A DNA stretch of 64,000 nucleotides from positions 1 to 64,000 of the forward strand of contig NZ_AKJE01000076.1 in the NCBI RefSeq assembly GCF_000282495.1. Reading direction: 5' to 3'. The notes beneath the pieces were generated by a model. It worked only from the letters and a program-made list of their open reading frames with translations, did no database searches and was not told where the DNA came from. A program made the translations under genes and the position numbers. This stretch comes from Pseudomonas sp. GM79 (GTDB lineage: Bacteria > Pseudomonadota > Gammaproteobacteria > Pseudomonadales > Pseudomonadaceae). Shown piece after piece: positions 1 to 9,831 of the stretch (the stretch's first letter is position 1; each line of letters starts with the position of its first letter).

Positions 1-288
1 CCCCGCCACGGCTACCGGCTCGTCCGGATGCACACTCAGGCCAGTACTGAATCGCTGCTCGAACAGGCCGGCCAGGCGCTGGGTGCTTTCACGCAAGGTG
101 CCGTGAAAGGTGCTCAACTGATCGGCAAGCAAGCGGGCCTCACTGGCCAGATGCTCTTCGCGGGTGGCGAGGTTCGCGGTGTCCAGCGAGCGCAGGGCGA
201 ACACGGTACTGCCGCTGATGACAATCGCCAGAATCACGGCAAGCGCAAGACCCAGCTGTGAGGCAATCCGAGCACGAGGTTGAGACAT
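1..288 (-). CDS. Methyl-accepting chemotaxis protein, N-terminal part (cut by window edge)
   Basis: Only the first 96 codons are in the window; the gene continues past position 1. The start is the ATG at 288, preceded by AGGAG at about 9 bases. The protein opens with a short basic segment and one hydrophobic helix (about residues 12-32, rich in L, A, V, I), then becomes a hydrophilic, helical extracytoplasmic region (TREEHLASEARLLADQLSTF). That is the usual front end of a chemoreceptor with a Cache-type periplasmic sensor, where the first transmembrane helix doubles as the membrane anchor. The HAMP and signalling domains would lie outside the window, so a sensor kinase or diguanylate cyclase with the same front end cannot be excluded. 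Confidence 0.6.
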   Translation of the reverse strand, partial: MSQPRARIASQLGLALAVILAIVISGSTVFALRSLDTANLATREEHLASEARLLADQLSTFHGTLRESTQRLAGLFEQRFSTGLSVHPDEPVAVAG

Positions 289-473
289 GACAGCTCCTGA
301 CCCAGTGGCCGGATCATTCTGATCCATCGCACACTCGGCAAAATTTCTGATTGTGGGGAAAACACGGAACCTGCACCAAGGTCCCATCAGCAGATTTTCG
401 GCGGCAACACTGAATACTTGAGTAATTAACGGGGATATGGCTCAAGGCCGCCATTTGCGGCGGCTCTATCGAT

Positions 474-1394
474 TCAGCCCAGACGTTCGACATCCGGTAA
501 TTCCATGGCCCGGACCTCGCCTTGCAGGAAATCGCTGAGGCGACGCAAACGTTCGCCGCCGGGGCGGGTTTTCGGCCAGACCAGGTAATAATTCTCACCA
601 CTGGCGACGGCCGTCGGCCACGGCAGACTCAGACGTCCCTGTGCGACATCCTCCGCCACCATCAGCAAATCGCCCATGGACACGCCGTAACCTCGGGCGG
701 CGGCAATCATGCCCAACTCCAGCGTGTCGAACACCTGCCCACCCTTGAGCGAGACTTGATCGGTCAGCCCCATGCGCTCCAGCCAGTTGCGCCAGTCACG
801 GCGGTCCGGCGTCGGGTGCAGCAGTTCGGTACTGGCCAGGCGCGCAACGTCCCATGGTTGATCCTTCAGAAGATTCGGCGCGCCCACCGGAATCAGCTCT
901 TCGGGGAACAGGAAAGTCGCCTCCCAGTCCGGTGGAAAATGCCCGTTGCTGAGGATGACGGCGCAGTCGAAGGGCTCATGGTTGAAGTCCACCGTATCGA
1001 TATCCATCCAGGCGCTGGTCAGTTGCACTTCGTTGCCCGGGCGCAAGTGTCGAAAACGGCTGAGCCGCGCCAACAGCCAGCGCATGGTCAGGGTCGATGG
1101 GGCTTTCATGCGCAGAATGTCGTCCTCGGCACGCAAGGTATTGCAGGCCCGCTCGAGGGCGGTGAAGCCTTCACGTATGCCGGGCAGGATCAGCCGCGCC
1201 GATTCGGTCAGTTGCAGGTTGCGCCCACTGCGATGAAACAGCCGACAGGCAAAATGCTCTTCGAGCGTGCGAATGTGCCGACTGACCGCACTTTGCGTGA
1301 TCGACAGTTCTTCGGCCGCGCGGGTAAACGAGCTATGCCGCGCCGCCGCTTCGAATGCTCGAAGGGCATACAAGGGAGGAAGACGACGAGACAT
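474..1394 (-). CDS. LysR-family transcriptional regulator (GcvA-like)
   Basis: A 306-residue LysR-type regulator. The N-terminal winged helix-turn-helix is clear (LRAFEAAARHSSFTRAAEEL, then ITQSAVSRHIRTLE, about residues 10-50), followed by a substrate-binding domain of normal length. The order of motifs resembles the GcvA/AmpR branch. The open frame extends far upstream, but the ATG at 1394 is preferred: it has TAGGAG at good spacing and begins at the conserved SRRLPPLYALRAFE stretch. It is divergent from the MATE exporter that starts at 1543, with about 150 bp between them. This arrangement commonly means the regulator controls the exporter; that link is inference, and the ligand is unknown. 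Confidence 0.85.
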   Translation of the reverse strand: MSRRLPPLYALRAFEAAARHSSFTRAAEELSITQSAVSRHIRTLEEHFACRLFHRSGRNLQLTESARLILPGIREGFTALERACNTLRAEDDILRMKAPSTLTMRWLLARLSRFRHLRPGNEVQLTSAWMDIDTVDFNHEPFDCAVILSNGHFPPDWEATFLFPEELIPVGAPNLLKDQPWDVARLASTELLHPTPDRRDWRNWLERMGLTDQVSLKGGQVFDTLELGMIAAARGYGVSMGDLLMVAEDVAQGRLSLPWPTAVASGENYYLVWPKTRPGGERLRRLSDFLQGEVRAMELPDVERLG

Positions 1395-1542
1395 CAGGAA
1401 AGCTCCTATAGCGCGATTGCACCAACTTATCAGAAACTCCCCAGCATGAGTTTTAATCATGCCACCCATCCTTTTTATCCCTTTGTGCAAACCCCGCAGA
1501 GCGCCGAGAATCGACGCTTCCTGTTCTCTCTGACAATCGAGC

Positions 1543-2949
1543 GTGATGACCATGCAGCATCCAGCGCGTAGTGAACTCTGGGCCATCCTGCGGCTGGCGG
1601 GGCCGTTGATTGCCTCGCAGTTGGCGCACATGTTGATGGTCCTCACCGACACGTTGATGATGGCGCGCCTGAGCCCCGAAGCACTGGCCGGCGGAGGCCT
1701 GGGCGCGGCGACGTATTCGTTCGTGTCGATCTTCTGCATCGGTGTGATCGCGGCGGTCGGCACCCTGGTGGCGATTCGTCAGGGCGCGGGCGACATCATC
1801 GGCGCGGCGCGGCTGACCCAGGCCGGGTTGTGGCTGGCCTGGTTGATGGCGCTGGTGGCGGGTTTGCTGCTGTGGAACCTCAAACCGGTGTTGCTGCTGT
1901 TCGGCCAGACTGAAACCAACGTCCAGGCTGCCGGCCAGTTTCTGTTGATCCTGCCGTTCGCCCTGCCTGGCTACCTGAGCTTCATGGCGCTGCGTGGTTT
2001 CACCAGCGCCATCGGCCGGGCGACACCGGTGATGGTCATCAGCCTCGCCGGCACCGTGGCCAACTTCCTGCTCAACTATGCGTTGATCACCGGCATGTTC
2101 GGCCTGCCGAAAATGGGCCTGGTGGGCATCGGCCTGGTCACGGCGATCGTTGCCAACCTCATGGCACTGGCGCTCGCGCTGCACATTCGTCGGCATCCGG
2201 CCTACGACGCGTATCCATTGCGCCAGGGTCTGTCGCGGCCCAACCGTCAGTACTTAAAGGAACTGTGGCGCCTGGGCCTGCCGATTGGCGGCACCTATGC
2301 GGTGGAAGTCGGTCTATTCGCCTTCGCCGCGCTGTGCATGGGCACCATGGGCAGTACGCAACTGGCGGCGCACCAGATCGCCCTGCAAATCGTTTCGGTG
2401 GCGTTCATGATTCCGGCGGGGCTTTCCTACGCGATCACCATGCGCATCGGCCAGCATTACGGTGCCGGGCAATTGCTTGATGCGCGGCAGGCCGGACGGG
2501 TCGGGATCGCCTTTGGTGCGGCGGCAATGCTCGGTTTTGCGATGGTCTTCTGGCTGCTGCCGCATCAATTGATCGGCTTGTTCCTGGACCACAACGACCC
2601 GGCGTTCCGCGAAGTCATCAACCTGGCCGTGAGCCTGTTGGCGGTGGCGGCATGGTTCGAGCTGTTTGACGGCACACAAACCATCGCCATGGGCTGCATC
2701 CGCGGGCTCAAGGATGCCAAGACCACGTTCCTGGTGGGTTTGGGGTGCTATTGGCTGATTGGCGCACCGGCCGCCTGGTGGATGGCCTTCCATTTGAATT
2801 GGGGGCCAACGGGGGTCTGGTGGGGTCTGGCGCTGGGGCTGGCGTGTGCGGCGGTGAGCCTGACGCTAGCGTTTGAGTGGAAGATGAAGCGGATGATTCG
2901 GCGGGAGCCGTCGTCAGGGGCGAGTTTCCAAATCGCCCAGCCAGATTGA
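1543..2949 (+). CDS. MATE-family multidrug efflux transporter (NorM-like)
   Basis: An inner-membrane protein of about 468 residues with roughly twelve hydrophobic segments in two similar halves, as expected of MATE cation/drug antiporters. The opening (ELWAILRLAGPLIASQLAHM) and the segment MMARLSPEALAGGGLG match the NorM-type first helices, including the conserved proline and the small residues of helices 1 and 2. The first possible start is GTG 1543, with in-frame ATGs at 1546 and 1552; the choice changes only three residues. It is divergent from the LysR gene. The substrate cannot be told from sequence; fluoroquinolones, dyes and cationic drugs are typical for the family. Confidence 0.88.
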   Translation: MMTMQHPARSELWAILRLAGPLIASQLAHMLMVLTDTLMMARLSPEALAGGGLGAATYSFVSIFCIGVIAAVGTLVAIRQGAGDIIGAARLTQAGLWLAWLMALVAGLLLWNLKPVLLLFGQTETNVQAAGQFLLILPFALPGYLSFMALRGFTSAIGRATPVMVISLAGTVANFLLNYALITGMFGLPKMGLVGIGLVTAIVANLMALALALHIRRHPAYDAYPLRQGLSRPNRQYLKELWRLGLPIGGTYAVEVGLFAFAALCMGTMGSTQLAAHQIALQIVSVAFMIPAGLSYAITMRIGQHYGAGQLLDARQAGRVGIAFGAAAMLGFAMVFWLLPHQLIGLFLDHNDPAFREVINLAVSLLAVAAWFELFDGTQTIAMGCIRGLKDAKTTFLVGLGCYWLIGAPAAWWMAFHLNWGPTGVWWGLALGLACAAVSLTLAFEWKMKRMIRREPSSGASFQIAQPD

Positions 2950-2956
2950 GATCCCC

Positions 2957-3046
2957 TGTGGGAGCGGGCTTGCTTGCGAAGGCGGTGTGTCAGTCGACAT
3001 CTACGTTTACTGATACACCGCTTTCGCGAGCAAGCCCGCTCCCACA
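2957..3046. repeat. REP inverted pair (GTGGGAGCGGGCTTGC family)
   Basis: Two oppositely oriented REP copies. The left arm begins TGTGGGAGCGGGCTTGC and the right arm ends GCAAGCCCGCTCCCACA. An inner palindrome (GCGGTGTGTCAG against CTGATACACCGC) pairs as well, so the whole unit can fold into one long hairpin. It sits between the convergent MATE and GGDEF-EAL genes and may act as a terminator or mRNA stabiliser. Confidence 0.9.
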
Positions 3047-3057
3047 TTTGTCCGTGT

Positions 3058-4731
3058 TTAAACCACGACTTCCAGTGCGGGCTGCTGACTGCTGCCGAAC
3101 GTCAGGTACTCAACCAGTTCCGCCAACGGCAATGGCTTGCTGATCAGATACCCCTGCACCTGATCGCAACCAAAGCCGCGCAACAAATCCAGTTGTTCCG
3201 GCGTTTCCACGCCTTCGGCGACCACTTCAAGGTTGAGGTTGTGCGCCAGGTTGATCATCGCGTGGACCAGTTTGCGATTCTCTTCCCGCTCTTCCATGCC
3301 ACCGACAAAGCTCTTGTCGACCTTCAACAACGCAATCGGCAGGCTGTTGAGGTGCACGAACGAAGAGAACCCGGTGCCGAAATCGTCCAGCGAGAAGCGC
3401 ACGCCCAAACGCCCGAGGGCGTCCATGGTCTGCTTGACCAGATCGCTGCGACGCATCACCGCGGTTTCGGTCAGTTCGAATTCCAGCCATTGCGCCTCGA
3501 CGCCTCGCTCGGCAATCAGCCGGCTCAGGGTCGTCAGCAATTGGCTGTCCTGAAACTGCCGGAACGACAGGTTGATCGCCATGTGCAGCGCTGGCAGACC
3601 TCGTTCGCGCAACGCCTGCATGTCCCGCAAGGCCCGGGAAATCACCCAGTAACCCAGCGGCACGATCAAGCCGCTTTGCTCGGCCAGCGGCACGAATTCG
3701 CTGGGGGGCAGCAAGCCGCGTTCGCCATGACGCCAGCGAACCAACGCTTCGAGGCCGACGATCTGACCGTCCTCAAGGTTCAGGCGTGGCTGGTAATGCA
3801 GCTCCAGCTCATCGCGGCGCAAGGCCCGGCGCAGCTCGCTTTCGAGGTCGGCGATGCTGCGGGCATTGCGATTGATCCGTTCGTTGAAGATGTGAAAGGT
3901 GCAGCCCTGAGTGCTCTTGGCCTGTTGCATGGCAATGTGCGCGTGCCACATCAACGGGTCGGCACCGGCCTGCGCTCGTGCGTGAGCGATGCCGAGGCTG
4001 GAACCGATCAACAGGCTTTCGCCGTCGATCCAATAGGGTTCGGACAGCGCTTCGGTAATGCGTTCGGCCATCCATTCGGCGCGCTGAGGGGCGCGGCGGG
4101 TGTCGATCAGCAGGGCAAATTCATCGCTACCCAGCCGCGCCAGTTGATCGCTGGCCTCCAGTTGGCTTTTCAGCCGCGAGACCACTTGCAGGATCAGCCG
4201 ATCGCCAGCCTGATGGCCGAGCGCGTCGTTGGCGTGTCGAAAGTTGTCGAGATCGAGGTGACCGAGGGCCAGGCCTCGACCTTCGTTGTCGGCCAGGCGC
4301 GCCGCCAGCAAGGTCTGGAAACCCTGACGGTTGGCGATACCGGTCAACGGATCCTGCTCGGCCAGGCGCTGCAACGTGTTTTCCAGCACGCCGCGTTCAC
4401 GCACGTGGCGCAGGCAACGGCGCAACATGCCGGGATCCAGCAGATTGCGCACCAGCCAGTCGCTCACACCGTCGGGCGGCGCCAGCGGCTCGTGTTCGAG
4501 CAGCAACACCGTCGGCAGGTTGCAACGGCCGGGTGCCGGCTGCAGAGCAGGAATCGTCAACAACACCGCGCTGCGGTTGTCATCGAACAGGTTGCTGACC
4601 GACTCCCAGCTCGGCGCGCTGAGCAGCACAGCCGAACTCCCCATCGGAGCCAGACACTCGCGCAACAACGCTGCCCACGCTGGCTCTTCGGCCAGTAACA
4701 GCAAACGCAAGGGTTCGACAGGCGTAGACAA
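3058..4731 (-). CDS. GGDEF-EAL cyclic-di-GMP protein with receiver-like N-terminus
   Basis: A protein of about 557 residues in three parts. The first ~110 residues look like a degenerate response-regulator fold (RLLLLAEEPAWAALLRECLA) without an obvious phosphoacceptor Asp. A GGDEF domain follows, with DPLTGIANR and the active-site motif changed to GSDEF. The C-terminal EAL domain keeps EALVRWRH, the DDFGTGFSS loop and KVDKSFV, so phosphodiesterase activity is plausible. The GGDEF half may be a weak cyclase or a regulatory domain. The start is taken as TTG 4731 because AGGAG lies five bases upstream; a longer frame from TTG 4752 has no such site. The 3' end converges on the MATE gene across a REP pair. 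Confidence 0.85.
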   Translation of the reverse strand: MSTPVEPLRLLLLAEEPAWAALLRECLAPMGSSAVLLSAPSWESVSNLFDDNRSAVLLTIPALQPAPGRCNLPTVLLLEHEPLAPPDGVSDWLVRNLLDPGMLRRCLRHVRERGVLENTLQRLAEQDPLTGIANRQGFQTLLAARLADNEGRGLALGHLDLDNFRHANDALGHQAGDRLILQVVSRLKSQLEASDQLARLGSDEFALLIDTRRAPQRAEWMAERITEALSEPYWIDGESLLIGSSLGIAHARAQAGADPLMWHAHIAMQQAKSTQGCTFHIFNERINRNARSIADLESELRRALRRDELELHYQPRLNLEDGQIVGLEALVRWRHGERGLLPPSEFVPLAEQSGLIVPLGYWVISRALRDMQALRERGLPALHMAINLSFRQFQDSQLLTTLSRLIAERGVEAQWLEFELTETAVMRRSDLVKQTMDALGRLGVRFSLDDFGTGFSSFVHLNSLPIALLKVDKSFVGGMEEREENRKLVHAMINLAHNLNLEVVAEGVETPEQLDLLRGFGCDQVQGYLISKPLPLAELVEYLTFGSSQQPALEVVV

Positions 4732-4823
4732 GCTAGCTCCTAGACTCTGCAAAGATGTAGGCGGCGGGCATTATGCCGCGCGGGTAACCAATGACCAAAT
4801 GACATCGGTTATCAAACACGGCT

Positions 4824-4855
4824 TTTGCGTCTTGAATACGAACATTAGACGCAAA
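4824..4855. promoter_or_regulatory. Inverted repeat in the rep / GGDEF-EAL intergenic region
   Basis: In the 262-bp gap between the divergent GGDEF-EAL gene and rep, TTTGCGTC (4824-4831) and GACGCAAA (4848-4855) form a perfect 8-bp inverted repeat separated by 16 bases. The spacing would suit an operator for a dimeric regulator, or a long-loop hairpin. Nothing else in the gap is recognisable. Confidence 0.35.
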
Positions 4856-4993
4856 TTCACTACGCATCCTGCGTGAAAGTATCAAAACCGGCAAATAGAG
4901 ATCGCGTGTTACGTCACAAGTCGGAGAGAGCAGCACAATTCGCTGAGCCTGTTAAAATGCCGGCCCATTTCGCTAATGACTCCCTGATTTCGT

Positions 4994-7003
4994 ATGTCCC
5001 GACTCAATCCCCGGCAGCAAGAAGCCGTGAGCTACGTCGGCGGCCCTCTTTTGGTGCTCGCCGGTGCAGGCTCCGGCAAGACCAGCGTGATCACCCGCAA
5101 AATTGCGCATCTGATCCAGAGTTGCGGCATCCGCGCCCAGTACATTGTCGCCATGACCTTTACCAACAAGGCCGCGCGGGAGATGAAGGAACGGGTCGGC
5201 ACCCTGCTCAAGGGCGGCGAAGGCCGCGGTCTGACGGTCTGCACCTTCCATAACCTGGGCCTGAACATCATCCGCAAGGAACACGTGCGGCTGGGCTATA
5301 AGCCGGGTTTCTCGATCTTCGACGAGACCGATGTCAAAGCCCTGATGACCGACATCATGCAGAAGGAATACTCGGGCGACGACGGCGTCGACGAGATCAA
5401 GAACATGATCGGCTCGTGGAAAAACGACCTGATCCTGCCGCCCGAAGCCCTGGAAAACGCGCGCAATCCCAAGGAACAGACCGCCGCCATCGTCTACACC
5501 CACTACCAGCGCACGCTCAAGGCGTTCAACGCGGTGGACTTCGACGACCTGATCCTGCTGCCGGTAAAACTGTTCCAGGAACACGACGACATCCTGGAAA
5601 AATGGCAGAACAAGGTTCGCTACCTGCTGGTGGACGAATACCAGGACACCAACGCCAGCCAGTATTTGCTGGTGAAACTGCTGATCGGCAAGCGTAACCA
5701 ATTCACCGTTGTGGGCGATGACGACCAGTCGATCTACGCCTGGCGCGGCGCCCGGCCGGAAAACCTGATGCTGCTCAAGGATGATTACCCATCCCTGAAA
5801 GTGGTGATGCTCGAGCAGAATTACCGCTCCACCAGCCGCATCCTGCGTTGCGCCAACGTGCTGATCTCGAACAATCCGCACGAGTTCGAAAAACAGCTGT
5901 GGAGTGAGATGGGCCACGGCGACGAAATCCGCGTGATCCGCTGCCGTAACGAAGACGCCGAAGCCGAGCGCGTGGCCGTGGAACTGCTGACCCTGCACCT
6001 GCGCACGGATCGGCCATATAGTGATTTTGCGATCCTGTATCGCGGTAACTACCAGGCCAAGCTGATCGAGCTGAAGCTGCAGCACCACCAGATTCCTTAT
6101 CGCCTGTCTGGCGGCAACAGCTTTTTCGGACGTCAGGAAGTGAAAGACCTGATGGCCTACTTCCGCCTGATCGTGAACCCGGACGATGACAACGCCTTCC
6201 TGCGGGTGATCAACGTCCCACGCCGGGAGATCGGTTCGACCACGCTGGAGAAGCTGGGCAACTACGCCACCGAGCGAAAAATCTCGATGTACGCTGCCAC
6301 CGACGAAATCGGTTTGGGCGAGCATCTGGACACGCGTTTCACCGATCGCCTGTCACGCTTCAAGCGTTTCATGGACAAGGTCCGCGAACAGTGCGCCGGC
6401 GAAGACCCGATCTCGGCCCTGCGCAGCATGGTCATGGACATCGACTACGAGAACTGGCTGCGCACCAACAGCTCCAGCGACAAGGCCGCCGATTACCGCA
6501 TGGGTAACGTCTGGTTCCTGATCGAGGCGCTGAAGAACACCCTGGAGAAAGACGAAGAAGGCGAGATGACCGTCGAAGACGCCATCGGCAAACTCGTTCT
6601 GCGCGACATGCTGGAACGTCAGCAGGAAGAGGAAGACGGCGCCGAAGGCGTACAGATGATGACCTTGCACGCCTCCAAGGGTCTGGAATTTCCCTACGTG
6701 TTCATCATGGGCATGGAAGAGGAAATTCTCCCGCACCGCTCCAGCATCGAAGCCGACACCATCGAAGAGGAGCGTCGCCTGGCCTACGTCGGGATTACCC
6801 GAGCGCGTCAGACGTTGGCGTTCACCTTCGCCGCCAAGCGTAAGCAATACGGCGAGATCATCGACTGCGCGCCCAGCCGCTTCCTCGATGAACTGCCGCC
6901 GGACGACCTGGCCTGGGAAGGCAATGACGACACTCCCGTTGAAGTCAAAGCCGTCCGCGGTAACACCGCATTGGCGGATATACGCGCGATGTTAAAGCGC
7001 TAG
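4994..7003 (+). CDS. rep: ATP-dependent DNA helicase Rep
   Basis: A 669-residue superfamily 1A helicase, the normal Rep length. Motif I/Walker A is AGAGSGKT (about residues 22-29), followed by FTNKAAREMKERV (Ia), DEYQDTN (II, Walker B), GDDDQSIYAWRGA (III), EQNYRS (IV), TLHASKGLEF (V) and RRLAYVGITRA (VI). Rep is a 3'-5' helicase that unwinds DNA ahead of replication forks and helps them pass bound proteins. The start MSRLNPRQQEAV is the conserved one. The next gene, xpt, begins 69 bases downstream on the same strand, as in other Pseudomonas. Confidence 0.97.
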   Translation: MSRLNPRQQEAVSYVGGPLLVLAGAGSGKTSVITRKIAHLIQSCGIRAQYIVAMTFTNKAAREMKERVGTLLKGGEGRGLTVCTFHNLGLNIIRKEHVRLGYKPGFSIFDETDVKALMTDIMQKEYSGDDGVDEIKNMIGSWKNDLILPPEALENARNPKEQTAAIVYTHYQRTLKAFNAVDFDDLILLPVKLFQEHDDILEKWQNKVRYLLVDEYQDTNASQYLLVKLLIGKRNQFTVVGDDDQSIYAWRGARPENLMLLKDDYPSLKVVMLEQNYRSTSRILRCANVLISNNPHEFEKQLWSEMGHGDEIRVIRCRNEDAEAERVAVELLTLHLRTDRPYSDFAILYRGNYQAKLIELKLQHHQIPYRLSGGNSFFGRQEVKDLMAYFRLIVNPDDDNAFLRVINVPRREIGSTTLEKLGNYATERKISMYAATDEIGLGEHLDTRFTDRLSRFKRFMDKVREQCAGEDPISALRSMVMDIDYENWLRTNSSSDKAADYRMGNVWFLIEALKNTLEKDEEGEMTVEDAIGKLVLRDMLERQQEEEDGAEGVQMMTLHASKGLEFPYVFIMGMEEEILPHRSSIEADTIEEERRLAYVGITRARQTLAFTFAAKRKQYGEIIDCAPSRFLDELPPDDLAWEGNDDTPVEVKAVRGNTALADIRAMLKR

Positions 7004-7645
<642 letters not shown>

Positions 7646-7666
7646 GCCGCCACACCGCAAAACCAA

Positions 7667-7756
7667 TGTGGGAGCGGGCTTGCTCGCGAAAGCGGTGTGT
7701 CAGTCGACATCAACTTTGACTGACACACCGCTTTCGCGAGCAAGCCCGCTCCCACA
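7667..7756. repeat. REP inverted pair (GTGGGAGCGGGCTTGC family)
   Basis: Left arm TGTGGGAGCGGGCTTGC with CTCGCGAAAGCGGTGTGTCAG, right arm the near-perfect reverse complement. It occupies the gap between the convergent xpt and CoA-transferase genes and is nearly identical to the copy at 2957-3046. Confidence 0.92.
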
Positions 7757-7774
7757 TTTGGTCTCCGCTGGCCG

Positions 7775-9697
7775 TTACAAAGCGGTGGCTTTGAGGCCGG
7801 TCAGCAATAACCGCTGAAACAAATCCTCCTTCAGCCCTTCCGGTTTCGTCAGCTGCATCCTTTCCAGATGCACCGCAAATTCCGAAGCCGCTGGCGCATC
7901 CAGCGCAGCCTTGCCCAGCTCCAGAATCTCCGTGAGCTTGAACTTGCTCTTCAACCAGTTCAGCGCCCGCAATAAGTCCCGCTCCTCAGCGGTGAAATCG
8001 CAGCCCAGCGGATACTCCGGAAACAGATTCGAATGCCGCACCTGAATGGCCTGCAAACGCTGTGGGCTGTTGTCGGCAAAACGCGGATCGAGGCGGAAAT
8101 GCTTCGGCAATTTGCCAACGTTCTGCGCCTGCTCGATCAGCCCCGGCTGGAAGCGTGAGTCGCTGATGTTGAGCAACGCCTCGATCACCGCCGCATCGGT
8201 CTTGCCCCGCAAATCGGCGATGCCGTATTCGGTGACGACGATGTCCCGCAGGTGTCGTGGAATCGTGCAGTGGCCGTATTCCCAGACGATATTCGAACTG
8301 ACTTCACCGCCCGACTCGCGCCAACTGCGCAGCAGCAGGATCGAACGCGCGCCTTGCAGCGCATGGCCCTGGGCGACGAAGTTGTATTGCCCACCGACAC
8401 CGCTCAGCACCCGCCCGTCTTCAAGTTGATCGGCCACGCCGGCGCCGAGCAAGGTCATGGTGAAGACGGTGTTGATGAAGCGCGCATCGAGACGCTGCAA
8501 GCGTTTGAGCTCTTCCTGACCGTAGAGCTCGTTGATGTAGCTGATGCGGGTCATGTTGAATTCGAGCCGCTTACTCTGCGGCAACTCGCGCAAGCGCTCA
8601 TAGAAACTGCGCGGCCCGAGGAAAAACCCGCCGTGCACCGAGATGCCGTCAGTCTGCGCGGCCTCGTCCAGCGTGCCGGCATTCGCTTGCTGCTGGGTTG
8701 GCACATCCGGGTAGACCTTGCGCCGCACGATCCCGGCGTCTGCTAATACCAGCAAGCCGTTGACGAACATTTCGCTGCAACCGTAAAGGCCCTTGGCGAA
8801 AGGTTCGATACCTCCTTCACGCTCAATCAACTGCGCCCACTGGCTGAGATTCAAATCCCCTAGTAACGCCTTGTAACCGTCGCTGTCAGCCTGCCGCGCC
8901 AGCAACGCTGCCGTCAGGGCATCGCCCATGGAACCGATGCCGATTTGCAAGGTGCCGCCGTCGCGCACCAGCGTGCTGGCGTGCAGCCCGATGAAATAAT
9001 CCTGGAAACCCACCGGCATATTCGGCGTGGAAAACAGCGTGGTGTTGTCTTTCGCGTCGATCAGCAGGTCGAAGGTGTCGATGCCGATTTCCGCATCGCC
9101 GGGCATGTATGGCAAATCATTGTGCACCTGGCCCACCATCAGGATCGTCTCCCCCGCTGCCCGACGCTTGGCGATCATCGGAAACAAGTCGAGGGTGATA
9201 TCCGGGTTGCAGCTCAGGCTCAGGCGATCGGGATGCTCGCTGTGGCTGGCGACCAATTGCGCCACCAGGTTCAAGCCAGCGGCATTGATGTCCCGGGCCG
9301 CGTGGCTGTAATTGCTGCTGACGTAATCCTGCTGGGCCGGTGCGCTGTTAAGCAGGCTGCCTGGCTGCAGGAAGAATTGATGGACGTGAATGTTGGCCGG
9401 CAGGCTGTCGCGATGCAGGTCGGCGAGGAAATCCAGCTCCGGGTAATCGCCAAACACCCGCTCGATGAAGGGCTCGAGGAAGCGCTTTTGCAAGCCATCG
9501 CCCAATGGCGGGCGTCCGAGGCACAGGGCGGTGTAAATCGTCAGTTGCCGCTCGGGCAGTTGCACGATCCGTTGATACAGCGCGTTGACGAAGTGATTGG
9601 GCTTGCCCAGCCCAAGCGGCAATCCCATGTGGATATGCGCCGGCAACCGCGCCAGAACGTCATCGACCGCCTGCTCGATAGAACACAACTGCACCAT
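7775..9697 (-). CDS. Acetyl-CoA hydrolase/transferase family protein, long form
   Basis: A protein of 640 residues, longer than the usual ~500-residue family I CoA transferases. The C-terminal acetyl-CoA hydrolase/transferase domain is clear: GVGGQYNFVAQGHALQGARS, then the signature VVTEYGIADLRGK. The last ~100 residues form an extension (FPEYPLGCDFTAEERDLLRA) not seen in the short acetate or succinyl CoA transferases. The start ATG 9697 is preceded by GGGAGG. The likely reaction is moving CoA between acyl groups or cleaving acyl-CoA; the substrate is unknown. It is transcribed alone, with a REP pair downstream. Confidence 0.8.
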   Translation of the reverse strand: MVQLCSIEQAVDDVLARLPAHIHMGLPLGLGKPNHFVNALYQRIVQLPERQLTIYTALCLGRPPLGDGLQKRFLEPFIERVFGDYPELDFLADLHRDSLPANIHVHQFFLQPGSLLNSAPAQQDYVSSNYSHAARDINAAGLNLVAQLVASHSEHPDRLSLSCNPDITLDLFPMIAKRRAAGETILMVGQVHNDLPYMPGDAEIGIDTFDLLIDAKDNTTLFSTPNMPVGFQDYFIGLHASTLVRDGGTLQIGIGSMGDALTAALLARQADSDGYKALLGDLNLSQWAQLIEREGGIEPFAKGLYGCSEMFVNGLLVLADAGIVRRKVYPDVPTQQQANAGTLDEAAQTDGISVHGGFFLGPRSFYERLRELPQSKRLEFNMTRISYINELYGQEELKRLQRLDARFINTVFTMTLLGAGVADQLEDGRVLSGVGGQYNFVAQGHALQGARSILLLRSWRESGGEVSSNIVWEYGHCTIPRHLRDIVVTEYGIADLRGKTDAAVIEALLNISDSRFQPGLIEQAQNVGKLPKHFRLDPRFADNSPQRLQAIQVRHSNLFPEYPLGCDFTAEERDLLRALNWLKSKFKLTEILELGKAALDAPAASEFAVHLERMQLTKPEGLKEDLFQRLLLTGLKATAL

Positions 9698-9791
9698 CTG
9701 ATCCTCCCGCCCGTTCCATGAATTGGGGTTGGACCGAGCTTGCCGGGTCTTTGCTGCAAAGCATAGTCTCAGGGGTAAATCACATGCACAA

Positions 9792-9815
9792 AAAAGCCGC
9801 TCGTAAGCGGCTTTT
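9792..9815 (-). terminator. Rho-independent terminator of cycB
   Basis: Perfect 10-bp stem AAAAGCCGCT / AGCGGCTTTT with the four-base loop CGTA. It lies about 16 bases beyond the cycB stop codon, and read on the minus strand the stem ends in a T run. The A/T-symmetric stem could also act in the other direction. Confidence 0.85.
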
Positions 9816-9831
9816 CGCTGAAAATGAAGGC

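Noticed and set aside
522-1571. Long plus-strand open frame of 349 codons
   Set aside because: It is antisense to the LysR gene; high-GC DNA gives long opposite-strand frames, and the protein has no recognisable motif.
2974-4698. Plus-strand open frame of 574 codons
   Set aside because: It runs antisense to the GGDEF-EAL gene, whose domain motifs are clear, and starts inside a REP element.
4973-6325. Minus-strand open frame of 450 codons
   Set aside because: Antisense to rep; no family match, composition typical of a mirror frame.
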